Positions 9,501 to 20,523 of a stretch of 64,000 nt of DNA are shown here, one piece after another. Source of the DNA: Deinococcus aerophilus (GTDB taxonomy: Bacteria > Deinococcota > Deinococci > Deinococcales > Deinococcaceae); assembly GCF_014647075.1 (NCBI RefSeq), contig NZ_BMOM01000003.1, forward strand, positions 62,001 through 126,000. Reading direction: 5' to 3'. The stretch's first letter is position 1. Each line of letters opens with the position of its first letter. The notes under the pieces were generated by a model that had not been told where the DNA came from, did not search any database, and saw only the letters and a program-made list of their open reading frames with translations. A program made the translations under genes and the position numbers.

Positions 9501-10976
9501 GCAGGCAACAGCAGCACCGTCAAGCGGAACTTCCGGTACTCCGCACCCGTCGAGAAGGCTCCAGATCCCAAGCTCTCCGTAGTTGGAGGCGCACCCTACA
9601 GCGGCAACATGAGTGTGAACGTCTCGGGGAACTATGACAGCCTGAGTCAGGTTGACCGGACGATTCTGCAGATCACGGATGCCAAGGGAATCATCGATAA
9701 TTCGACATACGTGACCACACAGTCACAGGCGACCTTCAGCATTGACACGACAAAACTGGCCAACGGGATTGCCAAACTGTCCCTGATCGCGTACACGAAG
9801 TCAGGTCTCCGGAGCATCAGCCCAGTGACTGAAGCTGAAATCAAGAACGTCCTCAAACCTGTCCTGGCGATTGCGGCACCCTCTGACGGAGCTGCGGTCA
9901 CCACGCCCAGCGTGCCGGTCAGGGTCACGCTGACCCGGAGCGGCGACACGAACTTTACCTTCACGCCCGCCACTGTCAACGTCGATCTCATGGATTACCG
10001 CGGTCAGCTCATCCAGCAGAAAGTCGTTTCCTGCGCTGCGAGCGTTGACGCCGCCACCTATACCTGTGACACCACCTTCGACATTGCCAGCCTGCCTGCC
10101 GATACCTACACCGTGCGCGCTTCTGCTCAGGTAACTGTCGAGGGGACGGTCCAGCCCCTGAGCGTCATCAGTCGCTTCACCTCGAACACGGTCAGCGTGA
10201 ATCCGCCCGCTGCGACCATCAGCTTCCCCACTGCGGTCACCCTGACCGGCGGCACCCGTGTTCCGGCCAGGATCGACAGCGGTTCGGGCTTCTTCGCCAC
10301 CGTCAGTGATAACACCAGCATTCAGTACGTCGAGGCGCGGATCGTGGGGCCTTACGCTGAAGGGAACATCGAGACGGACGGCACCCGCCAGTGCCAGGCC
10401 AGCGGAAGCATCGTCAGTGGCGAGAGTGAGCTCAATATCCTTGTGTTGAACATTCCCGGTGCGGCCCTGCTGCCTTACCAGACCCAGGATGTCTTCGTTC
10501 CGAAACTCGATATTGACGGCTCCACCTACGTGCCGGACAGCAAGACTGGGCAACGTTACGATCTGCGCGTGACCACGGCCGATGCGGAGGGCAACCGGAA
10601 TATTCAGTGCGTTCCGGTCAAAGTGGAACGCGGCCTGACGCGTCCCGGATACACGGTTTCCACGTCCACCAGCCCGGATGCGCCCAGCCCGACACCGGGT
10701 GAACTGACCTTCACCAGTGGCGTCTGGACGCTGAACAACGTACCGGCGAACTCCCGCGTAATTGCGGTGTACTTCGCCAACGGCAAGCAGGTGGGCACCG
10801 ACTTCTTCGCGAAGACATCCGGGGCACCCATCAGAGTGTCGCAGAATTTCTCGGATGTCGGCACCTACTCGGTTTCCTGGTTGATCGAGGACATGTCGAC
10901 GACGGCGGGTGGCTCTACGGGCGTGGTGACCAGTCAGTCCGGCGGCTTCATCAACGTGGCCCGTAACCCGAAATAA
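6546..10976 (+). CDS. Giant Ig-like repeat lipoprotein
   Basis: The 1476-residue product has a lipobox (LVAC, Cys20) and a GGGS linker and then about nine or ten beta-sandwich modules of bacterial Ig-like type. Each module ends in a variant of VxAxDxAGNxxT (for example EATDNAGAV, RATDTAGNT, RATDRAGNA, AVDNVGNVG). Two modules begin almost identically (PTVQIISPQQGQSF and PTVQITSPTQGQMF), suggesting internal duplication. Such proteins usually form elongated surface stalks for adhesion or S-layer attachment. No catalytic motif is seen. There are few cysteines apart from the C-terminal third. It starts directly after the small lipoprotein stop and ends at a strong terminator. Base composition is less GC-rich than its neighbours. 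Confidence 0.85.
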   Translation: MKIVPRNPILLLLTGTLVACGGGSTPSTPGNNAPTVNIKAGGRAITPDTYLPSRGRLDVSVSDPDIGGSIKKVSYSIDNGAKIELTPAASITLPLPALTGGQHEVAVEATDNAGAVTTIKAPFLIDAAAPTLNTMNLNGQVAAETATLTVGDAALLSVTAQDTRGDTENTPGPVIIRVLESGTLVKSVSGSTMTVDLTKAPSNTARTAGTVIFTVEAQDSVGFVTSRNIAVTFNAASTGDNGGVTAPTFTWLSPASDFVKGGGSVTLRATATRNGQDLSSQIIYTATCGTIAGNIWTLGADCADGSKQSVTATVTDGGRSFSSPAKVITVDASDPTVQIISPQQGQSFTQNPIKISVTGTDAVSGLDRILVEASKDGISYTQVGVVTAASGDVTWAPMSGTYTLRATATDKTGRTSTTTLSGIKVNLTSSDATPPTGNINAPAGDIKGQVALTVTAFDTTTVTDAASGVATVSLYIDGLLSGTQTTGVNRTYTFPTDTTKLSEGNHVVKAVITDNAGNTFTTSEAIVRVNNAAPTVTISNPANGALLGSTSDATVKATATDTTPSDTVTREYSVDGSAFTATVPTLPKTDGTHTVTVRATDTAGNTGTATSTYTYDGTAPTVQITSPTQGQMFTSTPVTINVIGQDSGTGVASVKVYANDGSGEELIGTLGGNGSVTWFPRKTDGTPYIITARATDRAGNASADATVSGVKVQTASTVTIANDPSITVPSANPKGAKFTDSGLAYVRGPLVVSATATTTAPSFSLADLQVDGQTRSSLTAPAAQPTFNFDFDTLNEGLHDVGVRFTDSLGTVGIAKTTVFVDKTAPVITWNTPSLTKAAVDLNATAIDAASSANVTIPVTYSENGKSVAGPITGDGQHTVTANAVDNVGNVGTRTVTFTIDSTDPDIVPALPDDQTNPQQFTTAPITLAATATDATTSVTSIEVLVGLQGQTLTTLGRQNGSSYSAVFTPSVAGDYTVQYIARDAAGNSSTVKRNFRYSAPVEKAPDPKLSVVGGAPYSGNMSVNVSGNYDSLSQVDRTILQITDAKGIIDNSTYVTTQSQATFSIDTTKLANGIAKLSLIAYTKSGLRSISPVTEAEIKNVLKPVLAIAAPSDGAAVTTPSVPVRVTLTRSGDTNFTFTPATVNVDLMDYRGQLIQQKVVSCAASVDAATYTCDTTFDIASLPADTYTVRASAQVTVEGTVQPLSVISRFTSNTVSVNPPAATISFPTAVTLTGGTRVPARIDSGSGFFATVSDNTSIQYVEARIVGPYAEGNIETDGTRQCQASGSIVSGESELNILVLNIPGAALLPYQTQDVFVPKLDIDGSTYVPDSKTGQRYDLRVTTADAEGNRNIQCVPVKVERGLTRPGYTVSTSTSPDAPSPTPGELTFTSGVWTLNNVPANSRVIAVYFANGKQVGTDFFAKTSGAPIRVSQNFSDVGTYSVSWLIEDMSTTAGGSTGVVTSQSGGFINVARNPK

Positions 10977-10982
10977 CACCTC

Positions 10983-11025
10983 AGCAGAAGCGCTCCCCAC
11001 CCAAAAGGTGGGGAGCGCTTCTGCT
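10983..11025. terminator. Bidirectional hairpin terminator, 19-bp perfect stem
   Basis: AGCAGAAGCGCTCCCCACC pairs perfectly with the right arm around a CAAAA loop. It lies between the convergent lipoprotein gene (plus strand) and 5'-nucleotidase gene (minus strand) and can serve both. Confidence 0.9.
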
Positions 11026-11032
11026 ATCCGTA

Positions 11033-12955
11033 TCAGAACTTGATGGTGTACTCCGCAAAGCCGTCGTCACGCGTCTTGAGGAGCGTGGCTCCAGCCGGAG
11101 CAAATTTCTGGGCGTTGGGGCTGCTGACGTACAGCAGCGTGGCGCCGGGGATGGGCGTCAGCTTCCAGTTTTTGTCGGCGGTGGGGTTCACCGTCTTCTG
11201 TTCGGTGAAGTAGGCGATCAGGGCCTGACGGGTCTCGTCGGGCGATTCCAGAACAATGTTCTTGCCGTTCAGGCCGGGGAACTTGCCGCCGCCGCTGGCA
11301 CGGTAGTTGTTGGTGGCCACAATAAACTTCTGGTTGGGATCGATGGGCTTGCCGCCGTACATCAGGTTCTTGATGCGGTGGGCGTCCGGGTTGGCAAGCT
11401 TGGCGTCCTTGTCGTAACGGCTGGGCTGCGTCACGTCGATCTCATAGGTCACGCCGTCGATCACGTCGAAGTTGTAGGTGGGGAAGGAATCATCCACCAG
11501 CAGCTGCGGCTCGGTCTTGGCCGGGTCGATCTGCTTAAACTGCCCTGCGCTGCGCTCCAGCCATTCCTGCACCTGCGCCCCCGTGACCTCCACGGCCTGC
11601 ACGGTGTTGGGGTACACGTACAGGTCCGCGACGTTCTTGATCGCCAGCGTTCCGGCAGGAATGTCGGTGTAGTAACTCGCCCCGCCGCGGCCACCGGCCT
11701 TGAACGGCGCGGCGGCGCTCAGCACCGGCAGGTCCTTGTACTGGGTGCCGGCCAGCGCGGCCTTGACGTAGGCGGCCTGGGCATTGCTCACCAGCTGCAC
11801 GCTGGGGTCGTCCTGCACCAGTGCCCAGTAGGAGTTGATGGGGGTCGCGAGGTCGGCCACCTTGCCGCGCACGTAGGCCAGCGTGCCCTCGTGGGCTGCC
11901 TTGACCGCCGCCGCAATGGCGGGGTCCGGCGTGACCAGGCTCTTCTTGGCGGCCTTGTCCCAGATGGGACGCACGGCGGCCTTGCTGCTGGCGATTTTCC
12001 AGGTGTTGCCCCGGCGCTCCAGCGTCAGGTCCACAATGCCCAGATCATTGCCCCAGAATCCGGCCATGACCACCGGCTTGCCGTTGATGGTGCCGTTCGT
12101 GATGTCCGCACCGGGAATGTCCTTGTAGACCGGGCCAGGGAATTCCTGGTGGCTGTGGCCGCTGAGCACCACGTCGATGCCGTCCACCTTGGTCAGCTCG
12201 GTGGCCACGTTCTCCTGTCCCGGCTGGTAGTCGGCGGCGATGCCGGAGTGGGCCACGGCCACGATGATGTCCGCGCCGCGCGCCTTCATCTCGGGCACGA
12301 ACTTGCGGGCGGTTTCCACGATGTCGCGGGTGGTGACCTTGCCCTCCAGGTTGGCCTTGTCCCACTGCATGATCTGGGGGGGCAGCAGACCGATCATGCC
12401 CACGTTGATGTAGTACGGACGACCGTAGGTGTCGTACATCAGCTTGCGCTGAATGACGTACGGCGTGAAGGCATTCTTATCGTTGTCGGGGTTGCTGTCG
12501 CCGTCATTCAGATAGACGTTGGCGCTCACGATGGGCATGGGCGCGGCCGCCACCACCTGCCTCAGGAACGGCAGGCCGTAGTTGAACTCGTGGTTGCCCA
12601 AGTTTGCCGCGTCGTACTTCAGCAGCGCCATCGCCGCGTGCAGCGGGTGGACCTGTCCCGGCTCCAGCGGCTTGACCTTCGCCACGTAGTCGCCCAGCGG
12701 CGTGCCCTGAATCAGGTCACCGTTGTCGTAGAGCAGCGTGTTGCGCTTTTCCTCGCGGGCCTGCTTGATCAGGGTGGCGGTGTACTCCAGACCGAACTCG
12801 CCGGTGGGCTTGTCCTGGTAGTAGTCGTACCCCAGCGCATTGGTGTGCAGGTCGGTGGTTTCCAGAATCCGCAGGTTGACCGTCTGGGCGCCCGCCGAGC
12901 CCAGACCGCCCAGCAACAGGGCTGCCATTAAAGCCAGAGAATTGTGTTTATTCAC
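11033..12955 (-). CDS. Secreted 5'-nucleotidase / 2',3'-cyclic phosphodiesterase family protein
   Basis: This is a two-domain metallophosphoesterase that releases nucleosides and phosphate from extracellular nucleotides. Starting at the GTG at 12955 gives a clean signal peptide (NKHNSLALMAALLLGGLGSAGAQ). Metal ligands are seen in ETTDLHTN (Asp35, His37), NLGNHEFNYG, AVAHSGI and LSGHSHQEF. The C-terminal substrate domain includes ATNNYRASGGGKFPG. The length of 640 fits the CpdB/UshA class, and the length and domain order resemble CpdB more than UshA. A leaderless -10 box supports the start; longer upstream frames would lose the signal peptide. Confidence 0.9.
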   Translation of the reverse strand: MNKHNSLALMAALLLGGLGSAGAQTVNLRILETTDLHTNALGYDYYQDKPTGEFGLEYTATLIKQAREEKRNTLLYDNGDLIQGTPLGDYVAKVKPLEPGQVHPLHAAMALLKYDAANLGNHEFNYGLPFLRQVVAAAPMPIVSANVYLNDGDSNPDNDKNAFTPYVIQRKLMYDTYGRPYYINVGMIGLLPPQIMQWDKANLEGKVTTRDIVETARKFVPEMKARGADIIVAVAHSGIAADYQPGQENVATELTKVDGIDVVLSGHSHQEFPGPVYKDIPGADITNGTINGKPVVMAGFWGNDLGIVDLTLERRGNTWKIASSKAAVRPIWDKAAKKSLVTPDPAIAAAVKAAHEGTLAYVRGKVADLATPINSYWALVQDDPSVQLVSNAQAAYVKAALAGTQYKDLPVLSAAAPFKAGGRGGASYYTDIPAGTLAIKNVADLYVYPNTVQAVEVTGAQVQEWLERSAGQFKQIDPAKTEPQLLVDDSFPTYNFDVIDGVTYEIDVTQPSRYDKDAKLANPDAHRIKNLMYGGKPIDPNQKFIVATNNYRASGGGKFPGLNGKNIVLESPDETRQALIAYFTEQKTVNPTADKNWKLTPIPGATLLYVSSPNAQKFAPAGATLLKTRDDGFAEYTIKF

Positions 12956-12962
12956 GCCCTGT

Positions 12963-12968
12963 AGGATA
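12963..12968 (-). promoter_or_regulatory. -10 box of leaderless nucleotidase promoter
   Basis: On the minus strand TATCCT ends 7 nt before the GTG at 12955. Confidence 0.65.
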
Positions 12969-13095
12969 CTGCGTTGCGTCAGGGAAATGTCTGGGAGGCA
13001 GGAGGGGAAGGGGGCACAGGAGGGGGGCGGAAGCGGGCAATAAGGAGCTTCCCCCTTCCCCGCGGTGGCCCCTGCCCCAGGAGCCCCGGGCCACA

Positions 13096-14358
13096 TCAGG
13101 CCAGATGCTCCGCTCCCAGTTCCCCCGCCGAGTGTGCCCCGAGCAGCCCCAGCGTCAGGTCAAATTCAGCCACCACATTGCGGAGGACCTCGCGCACACC
13201 CGCCTCGCCCGCCACGGCCAGCCCGTAGGCATAGGGGCGGCCCAGCAACACGGCCCGCGCCCCCAGCGCCAGCGCCTTGGCCACGTCCGAGCCGGTGCGG
13301 ACGCCGCTGTCCAGCAGCACCGGCAGATCGCCCGCCGCCTCCACCACGCGCGGCAGCATGCTCAGGCTGCCCACCTCGCCGTCAATCTGGCGTCCACCGT
13401 GGTTGCTGACGATCACGCCGTCCATGCCGCGCCGGACGGCCTCGCGGGCATCGTCCGGATGAAGAATGCCCTTGAGGAGAATGGGCAGGTCGGTCCAGCC
13501 GCGCAGCCGCGAGAGATCCTCCCACTGCAGGTCGGGGCGGGTGTAACTGGCGGTGAAGTGCGCGGCCCCCGCCCGCATCTGCGCCAGAGAGAGGCCAAAT
13601 TTACGGCCGTGTGCCGCGAGGCTGGCCGCCGTTTTAAGCAGCGCGGGCGAGGGCCGGGGACTGGCCGCCGGACCGCCCACAGCGGCCAGCCGCGAGCGAA
13701 ACACCGGATCGGTCAGGTACTGCGCCAGCCCCTGCCCACGCAGAAACGGCAGGTTTCCCAGGTCCAGGTCGCGGGGCCGCCAGCCCAGCAGGGTGGTGTC
13801 CAGCGTCAGGACGATGGCCTGCGCGCCGCACTCCTCGGCCCGGCGCACAAAGGAGCGCGTGACCTCCTCATCGGTGCCCCAGTACAGCTGAAACCAGCGC
13901 GGCGCGTCGCCCATCGCGGCGGCCACCGCCTCCATCGGCTCGGACGCCTGCGAGGAGAAGATAAAGGGCACGCCCATTCCGGCCGCTGCCCGGCCCACCG
14001 CCACATCGGCCCCCTCGTGCGCGAGTTCCAGCACCCCCAGCGGGGCGAGCAGCACCGGCGCGGGGTAGCGGTGCCCGAACAGCTCCACACTCAGGTCCCG
14101 CGACGCCGAGCCGCACAGCCGGCGAGGCATCAGCTTCACGTCCGCAAAGGCCTCCAGGTTGGCACGCATGGTCCGCTCCGCGCCCGCGCCGCCCGCGAGG
14201 TACGCGAAGGCCGGGGCGTCCAGCTTGCGCCGTGCGGCCTCCTGCAAGCGTTCGGGAGCCACCGGGACCAGGGGACGGGCGCCGCTCAGACCGTCCACGA
14301 AAATCTGTGTCTGACGGGTGCGGCCAGGGCCAGCCGCCGGGGGAGTGGATTGTGGCAT
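13096..14358 (-). CDS. FMN-dependent alpha-hydroxy-acid oxidase/dehydrogenase
   Basis: The protein belongs to the glycolate oxidase / lactate oxidase / LldD family of TIM-barrel flavoenzymes that oxidise L-2-hydroxy acids. Recognisable are QLYWGTD (active-site Tyr), [14 protein letters not shown], the catalytic Lys in LLKGILHP, the catalytic His in [11 protein letters not shown] and the phosphate-binding DSGVRTGSD...[12 protein letters not shown]. The start at 14358 is fixed by a leaderless -10 box 6 nt upstream; an upstream in-frame start would read through that promoter. It follows glcFDE on the same strand but has its own promoter. Substrate (L-lactate or glycolate) is not determined by sequence alone. 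Confidence 0.9.
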   Translation of the reverse strand: MPQSTPPAAGPGRTRQTQIFVDGLSGARPLVPVAPERLQEAARRKLDAPAFAYLAGGAGAERTMRANLEAFADVKLMPRRLCGSASRDLSVELFGHRYPAPVLLAPLGVLELAHEGADVAVGRAAAGMGVPFIFSSQASEPMEAVAAAMGDAPRWFQLYWGTDEEVTRSFVRRAEECGAQAIVLTLDTTLLGWRPRDLDLGNLPFLRGQGLAQYLTDPVFRSRLAAVGGPAASPRPSPALLKTAASLAAHGRKFGLSLAQMRAGAAHFTASYTRPDLQWEDLSRLRGWTDLPILLKGILHPDDAREAVRRGMDGVIVSNHGGRQIDGEVGSLSMLPRVVEAAGDLPVLLDSGVRTGSDVAKALALGARAVLLGRPYAYGLAVAGEAGVREVLRNVVAEFDLTLGLLGAHSAGELGAEHLA

Positions 14359-14364
14359 GACGCC

Positions 14365-14370
14365 AGTGTA
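14365..14370 (-). promoter_or_regulatory. -10 box of leaderless hydroxy-acid oxidase promoter
   Basis: On the minus strand TACACT ends 6 nt before the ATG at 14358, in the 31-nt gap after glcE. Confidence 0.6.
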
Positions 14371-14389
14371 GGGGCAGAAGGCCGGGGCC

Positions 14390-15055
14390 TTACAGACTCG
14401 CCGCCATCCGCGCAAACAGCGGCGGCACCGGCGGCACCGCTCCGCCGTCCACCCAGCCGAAGCGGCGGTCCCGCACCGGGCCGCCCGCCCCCACCCCCAC
14501 GCCGCCGGGAAAATAGACGCTCAGGTTCAGCGGTCCGGTCACGTCCACCGCACCGGGCAGAATTTGCAGCGCACGGTCCACCTGCCGCGCGTGCCCGAAA
14601 TGCATCAGATGAACGTGTCCGGCCACTTCCCAGGCAAAGCGGGCAGAGGGGTCGGACACTCCGTCCAGCGAACCGGCGGCAGTGACGTGGCGGGCGCTCA
14701 CCCCGGGGCGCAGGCGCAGCGTGACCTCCAGCGCCTCGCCCAGCGCGCCGAAACTGCCCACGAAGGGCCGCGTCAGGTCATAGCCCTGCACGTTCTTGAC
14801 CGTCCGCCCCCCCGCGCGCACCACCCGGCCCGAGGGGGCCCGGAAGGTCACGCCCAGCACGTCTGCGCCAAAGAAAAAGGTCTGCCCGAAGCCGCCGCGC
14901 GATACCAGACCGCCCACACCTCCGGGCAGTTCCACGGGTGGAAACGGGGGGTACAGGCCCGGCGGCAAGGCCGCGTAGACCTCCAACAGTCCGGTGTTTC
15001 CGGAGACCGTGAGGGTCTGGTCGCCGGGCGACAGATCAAGGATGGGCATGGGCAA
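14390..15055 (-). CDS. glcE: Glycolate oxidase subunit GlcE-like (short form)
   Basis: This is an FAD-binding PCMH-type subunit of glycolate oxidase. Visible are [32 protein letters not shown] and the signature [24 protein letters not shown]. The product has only 221 residues, where GlcE of enteric bacteria has about 350, and the missing part is mainly at the N-terminus and in the C-terminal half. The reading frame is intact, so this looks like a genuine short form. Position between glcD and the hydroxy-acid oxidase gene and a GAAGG site upstream of the ATG support an operon with glcF and glcD. Confidence 0.85.
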   Translation of the reverse strand: MPMPILDLSPGDQTLTVSGNTGLLEVYAALPPGLYPPFPPVELPGGVGGLVSRGGFGQTFFFGADVLGVTFRAPSGRVVRAGGRTVKNVQGYDLTRPFVGSFGALGEALEVTLRLRPGVSARHVTAAGSLDGVSDPSARFAWEVAGHVHLMHFGHARQVDRALQILPGAVDVTGPLNLSVYFPGGVGVGAGGPVRDRRFGWVDGGAVPPVPPLFARMAASL

Positions 15056-15103
15056 CCTTCAGGGGGGATGGAGCTGCGGAGCGGGGCAACAACAGCGGAT
15101 GGG

Positions 15104-16534
15104 TCATGCGTCCTCCGGGTCGGGCAGGATCTTGCCCGGATTGAGGGCCCCCGCCGGGTCCAGGGCACGCTTGACGTTTCGCAGGGCGGTCATCGTTTCG
15201 GGGTCCACCGCGTCGCGCATGAACTCGCGCTTCATGGTACCGATGCCGTGCTCGCCGCTCAGGACGCCGCCGTGGCGGATGGCGACCAGGGCGATCTGGT
15301 GGGCCAGCAGGTGCACGGCCTCCTCGGATTCCCGGCGCGGATCGAACAGGATGTTGGGGTGCAGGTTGCCGTCCCCGATGTGCCCGAACTGCACCAGCTT
15401 GAGGCCGCTGGCGTCGCCCAGCGCGCGGATCTCGCGCACCACCTCGGGCAGCACGCTGCGCGGCACCACGATGTCCTCGTTCATGCGTTGCGGGCGAATG
15501 CGGCCCAGTGCGGGGCTGACGCTGCGCCGGGCCTGCCACAACGCGGCGCTCTCGGCGTCGCTGGCCGCGCGGCGAACCTGCCCTCCCGCCTGAAGGCAGG
15601 CCGCCTCCACCAGGGCGCGCTCCTCCTCTACCGTGTCCAGATCGTCGCCGTCGGTATCCACCAGCAACACGGCCCCGGCGTCGCGCGGGAGGCCCAGGTG
15701 CAGGTAGTCCTCCACCGCGTTGGTGCACGCTCCGTCCATGAATTCCAGCTTGCCCGGCACGGCCCCGGCAGCAATCGCGGCACTCACGGCCTCGGCCACC
15801 TGCCCGACCTCGGCGAAGTGGGCCATCAGCGTACGGGTGAACCTCGGCGGCGGCGTCAGGCGCAGCGTGGCGGAGGTGATCAACCCCAGCGTGCCCTCCG
15901 AACCAATGAGCAGCCCCGCCAGATCGTAGGCGTCACGGGTCAGGGAGTGCAGTTCGCCCTCCGCGTCCACGAAGTCCAGCGCGGTCACGTAATCGCCGGT
16001 CACGCCGTACTTGAAGCACAGCGGGCCGCCCGCGTTCTCGCCCAGGTTGCCGCCGATGGTGCTCGTGCGGAAACTGGCCGGGTCGGGCGGGTAGATCAGG
16101 CCGTGGGGCCGCGCCGCCTCGGTCACGGCCAGGGTAATCACGCCGGGCTGGGCCACGGCCTCACGCCGCTCGGGAAAGATCTCCAGTTTCGTCATGCGGG
16201 TAAACGAGATGACGACCGCTTCCCTCATCGGGGCCGCGCCGCCGCTCAGGCCACTGGCCGCCCCGCGCCCGACGATGCTCACGCCCGCCCGCCGCGCCGC
16301 CCTGACGGTGGCGATAACATCCTCCGTGCTTTCCGGCAACACCACCGCCAGCGGCGTGACCCCAAACTGAATGGCGTCATAGCGGTAACTCAGCCGCTCA
16401 GAAAGGTTGGAGAGGACCTTCTTCGGCCCCAGCGAGCGGGTCAGTTCGGCGGCCAGGGCGCTGTCGGTCCCTCCCTCCGAGCGGGGTCTGGGCGCGGGCG
16501 AGGTGGTGGTGAGGGCCAGTTTCTCGGGGGTCAT
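15104..16534 (-). CDS. glcD: Glycolate oxidase FAD subunit GlcD
   Basis: GlcD is the catalytic FAD subunit that oxidises glycolate to glyoxylate. Family landmarks are [25 protein letters not shown] (pyrophosphate-binding loop), [23 protein letters not shown], the [11 protein letters not shown] metal/substrate motif and [12 protein letters not shown] near the C-terminus. The ATG at 16534 has a GAGG site 8 nt upstream; a GTG at 16555 in frame is a weaker alternative. It lies 55 nt downstream of glcF and 48 nt before glcE. Confidence 0.95.
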   Translation of the reverse strand: MTPEKLALTTTSPAPRPRSEGGTDSALAAELTRSLGPKKVLSNLSERLSYRYDAIQFGVTPLAVVLPESTEDVIATVRAARRAGVSIVGRGAASGLSGGAAPMREAVVISFTRMTKLEIFPERREAVAQPGVITLAVTEAARPHGLIYPPDPASFRTSTIGGNLGENAGGPLCFKYGVTGDYVTALDFVDAEGELHSLTRDAYDLAGLLIGSEGTLGLITSATLRLTPPPRFTRTLMAHFAEVGQVAEAVSAAIAAGAVPGKLEFMDGACTNAVEDYLHLGLPRDAGAVLLVDTDGDDLDTVEEERALVEAACLQAGGQVRRAASDAESAALWQARRSVSPALGRIRPQRMNEDIVVPRSVLPEVVREIRALGDASGLKLVQFGHIGDGNLHPNILFDPRRESEEAVHLLAHQIALVAIRHGGVLSGEHGIGTMKREFMRDAVDPETMTALRNVKRALDPAGALNPGKILPDPEDA

Positions 16535-16589
16535 GTACGGACCTCGCGCCGGCACAACGGAAGGACCGAAGGGCAGGCATGCCTTCCCC

Positions 16590-17867
<1,278 letters not shown>

Positions 17868-17887
17868 GGGGAAAGCCTCACTCGGCC

Positions 17888-17893
17888 AGCATA
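17888..17893 (-). promoter_or_regulatory. -10 box candidate for the glcFDE operon
   Basis: TATGCT on the minus strand lies 20 nt before the glcF GTG, leaving a short leader with a GAGG ribosome-binding site. No convincing -35 was found. Confidence 0.45.
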
Positions 17894-17997
17894 GAGGCCC
17901 GGACGGGGGGCGAAGGTCATGCGGAACGCCAGAGGGCTAGAAGTGGGCGCGGTCCACGCGGTTCCTCAGGGTCCGGGGCGCTGGTTTCCGGGACTCC

Positions 17998-18025
17998 ATC
18001 TGTGGGCAGTCATCTGTGTGCAGTC
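17998..18025 (+). repeat. 14-bp tandem direct repeat
   Basis: ATCTGTGGGCAGTC is followed directly by ATCTGTGTGCAGTC (one mismatch). The pair lies in the divergent region between glcF and the monooxygenase gene and could be a binding site for a regulator. Confidence 0.7.
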
Positions 18026-18085
18026 AAGACCGCTTCGTAACGCAATTCAGAGTTGGACGTGAAAGGCGAGGCGCACACTCGGCCC

Positions 18086-19144
18086 ATGACTTCTTCTCGC
18101 CTGCCCCCGCCGCTGCCCCTATCGGTCCTTGACCTGGTGCCCATTGCTTCGGGCTCAGACGTCCCGGCCGCCCTGCGTGAGTCCCTGCGGCTGGCACAGC
18201 ACGCCGAGGACCTGGGCTACGCACGGTACTGGGTCGCCGAGCACCACAACATGGGCGCGGTGGCTTCCAGCGTGCCGCTGGCCGTGCTGGCCGCGGCCTC
18301 GCAGGTCACGCGGCGCATTCGGCTGGGGTCCGGCGGCGTGATGCTGCCCAACCACGCGCCGCTCGCCGTGGCCGAGGGCTACCGCCTGCTCTCGGCGCTG
18401 GCCCCGGACCGGGTGGACCTGGGGCTGGGCCGCGCGCCGGGAACCGACGGACGCACGGCACGGGCGCTGCGGGGAGCGGCGGGGCTGCTGGAAGAATCTT
18501 TTGAGCGGCAACTGGCCGAGCTGACCGCCTTCGGCACCGGCGAGTTCCCGGCGGGACACCCCTTTGCCGGTACGGTGGCGGCACCGGCGGGACCGGGCCT
18601 GTTTCCACCGCTGTGGCTGCTGTCGAGCAGTGGCTACGGAGCGCGGGTGGCCGCCCAGTTCGGCGCGGGACTGGCCTTCGCGTGGCACATCAACCCCGAC
18701 ACGGCGCAGGCGGCAGCGGCGGCGCGGGCATACCGGGCGGCTTTTCAGCCCTCGGCCACCTTTCCCGAAGCGCGGGTGATCGTCGCGGCCAGCGTGATCT
18801 GTGCTCCCACCCGCGCCGAGGCCGAGGAGCTGGCGCTGTCCTCGGGACTGATGTTCCTGCGCCTGACGCGCGGCGAGGTGGCCTCGTTTCCCAGCGTGCA
18901 GGAGGCCCGTGACTATCCCTATACCCCGCAGGAACGCGCCGTGGCCGAGGCCGCCCGGAACCGCGCGGTGGTGGGAACTCCGGACGAGGTGGCTCAGCGC
19001 CTGCATCGGCTGGCCCACGACACCGGCGCAGACGAACTGGTCCTGACCACCATGACGCACGATCCGGCGGCGCGGCGGCGCTCCTACGAACTCGTGATGA
19101 CGGCGATGCAGCAGCCAGCAGCGGCCGGTCCCGTTCTCAGCTGA
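18086..19144 (+). CDS. LLM class flavin-dependent oxidoreductase (luciferase-like)
   Basis: This is a bacterial luciferase-like TIM-barrel protein that uses reduced flavin or F420. Seen are SVLDLVPI at the N-terminus, the [12 protein letters not shown] motif, [18 protein letters not shown] and [13 protein letters not shown], which mark the group 1 LLM subfamily. The length of 352 is normal. The ATG at 18086 is preferred; TTG 18053 and GTG 18059 in frame are possible. Its 3' end overlaps the convergent MFS gene by 8 bp. The substrate is unknown. Confidence 0.88.
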   Translation: MTSSRLPPPLPLSVLDLVPIASGSDVPAALRESLRLAQHAEDLGYARYWVAEHHNMGAVASSVPLAVLAAASQVTRRIRLGSGGVMLPNHAPLAVAEGYRLLSALAPDRVDLGLGRAPGTDGRTARALRGAAGLLEESFERQLAELTAFGTGEFPAGHPFAGTVAAPAGPGLFPPLWLLSSSGYGARVAAQFGAGLAFAWHINPDTAQAAAAARAYRAAFQPSATFPEARVIVAASVICAPTRAEAEELALSSGLMFLRLTRGEVASFPSVQEARDYPYTPQERAVAEAARNRAVVGTPDEVAQRLHRLAHDTGADELVLTTMTHDPAARRRSYELVMTAMQQPAAAGPVLS

Positions 19145-20309
19145 ACTCGGCTTTTTCCGGCTCGGGCAGGCGGTAGGCGATCACGGCGCTGGGAATCAGC
19201 AGGCTCAGGCTGACCAGCGCCGCCGTGGTGGGCGTGGTCGCGTCCGCCAGCATGCCCACCAGAAACACCAGCAGCCCGGCAAAGCCCCAAGAGAAGCCCA
19301 TCATGATCGAGCTGGCGACCGCCACGTGTTCCGGGGCGTATTCCTGGGCCGTGACCACGCCGACCGGGATGCTCGCATTCACCGCCGCTCCCACCAGGAA
19401 GGTCAGTGGATAGAACCACCACTGGCCCGGATTCGACAGGATCAACGCGGCGAAGAAGGGAATGGTGGTGAGGATGGCGGCCCGCAGCACCGGCGTGCGG
19501 CCATAGCGGTCGCTGAGCCGTCCGCCCAGGATGCCGCCGAAGGCGCTTGCCAGCGCGTAGATCGCCAGGGTGAGCCCGACCTCGCGCTGCCCGAAGCCGC
19601 GGTTGAACAGCATGAAGGGAAGCATGGTGTTGTAGCCCATGCTCGCCAGCGAACGCAGCACCGCCATGCCCCACAGCCATTGCAGCGGTCCCCGGAAGAT
19701 GCGGACGTATTCGCGCACCCCGAACCGCCGGGCCTTCTGGGTGCCGGAGGGCGTGACCGCAAAGGTCAGCGCCGCGATGCCCACCCCAATCAGCGCGAAC
19801 CACGGCAGGTGGGTCAGCCCGACCCCGGCGAACACCGGTCCCAGCGCCATGCCCGCTGTGCCCCCCGCGCTGAAGATGCTCGCCCACAGGCCGCGCTTGT
19901 CGGGGGGGCTGTTCTGTGCGACATAGGCCGCGCCCGCCGGATGAAAGAAGCCGCTGCCGAAGCCTGCGACCGCCACCAGCAGGATCAGCGCCCCAAACCA
20001 CGGCACGAACCCCATCAGCGTGAGGCCCAGGCCGGTCAGCAGCGGACCCAGTGCGGCGGCGTAGCGGCGGTCGAGGCCCTCGCCGATGATGCCCAGCACC
20101 GGCTGCAGCACGCTGCTCGTCAGGCTGTAGACGCTGCTCAGCAACGTGACGGCAGCGATGCTGACCCCATACTTGTTCTGCAGGGCCGGCATCAGCGGCG
20201 TGAGCATCGCACCGTAGGCGTCGTTGATGAAGTGGCCGGCGGTCACGGCCAGCGCAACGGCAGTCGCGTGGCGGGTCAGGACGGTCGGGGTGGTCACGCG
20301 GGCCTGCAT
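19137..20309 (-). CDS. MFS transporter, fosmidomycin-resistance-like
   Basis: A 390-residue protein with about twelve hydrophobic helices. The N-terminus has the [20 protein letters not shown] motif shared with fosmidomycin-resistance proteins (Fsr), and [12 protein letters not shown] matches the conserved FHP segment of the same family. Further MFS signatures are [10 protein letters not shown] (cytoplasmic loop) and GRTPVLR. It is probably a drug or metabolite exporter in the cytoplasmic membrane. The ATG at 20309 is set by a leaderless -10 box 7 nt upstream. It converges on the LLM gene with an 8-bp overlap. Confidence 0.87.
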   Translation of the reverse strand: MQARVTTPTVLTRHATAVALAVTAGHFINDAYGAMLTPLMPALQNKYGVSIAAVTLLSSVYSLTSSVLQPVLGIIGEGLDRRYAAALGPLLTGLGLTLMGFVPWFGALILLVAVAGFGSGFFHPAGAAYVAQNSPPDKRGLWASIFSAGGTAGMALGPVFAGVGLTHLPWFALIGVGIAALTFAVTPSGTQKARRFGVREYVRIFRGPLQWLWGMAVLRSLASMGYNTMLPFMLFNRGFGQREVGLTLAIYALASAFGGILGGRLSDRYGRTPVLRAAILTTIPFFAALILSNPGQWWFYPLTFLVGAAVNASIPVGVVTAQEYAPEHVAVASSIMMGFSWGFAGLLVFLVGMLADATTPTTAALVSLSLLIPSAVIAYRLPEPEKAEFS

Positions 20310-20316
20310 GTCACGC

Positions 20317-20322
20317 ACCCTA
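20317..20322 (-). promoter_or_regulatory. -10 box of leaderless MFS promoter
   Basis: On the minus strand TAGGGT ends 7 nt before the ATG at 20309. Confidence 0.55.
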
Positions 20323-20511
20323 CTCCGCGCCGTGCCCGGCAGCATTCACGAATGTCCACTCCGTCCAGCAGGTCGGATCGGCGCGGGGCGATCCGGCCCC
20401 CAGCGGCCACGCCGGACACAGCGGCCCGGTCACGGCAGCGTAGCGGACTTGTCCCCTCGAACATGGAAAAGTTCTCAAGGTACGGCAATGAATGCGAAGG
20501 ATTTCACACGG

Positions 20512-20517
20512 TATGCT
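20512..20517 (+). promoter_or_regulatory. -10 box of leaderless promoter for the PRTase-like gene
   Basis: TATGCT ends 6 nt before the ATG at 20524. If used, the ATG at 20488 cannot be the start. Confidence 0.6.
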
Positions 20518-20523
20518 GGAGGA

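Noticed and set aside
13105..14685. Open plus-strand frame opposite the hydroxy-acid oxidase
   Set aside because: No recognisable domains; the minus strand has full catalytic motifs.
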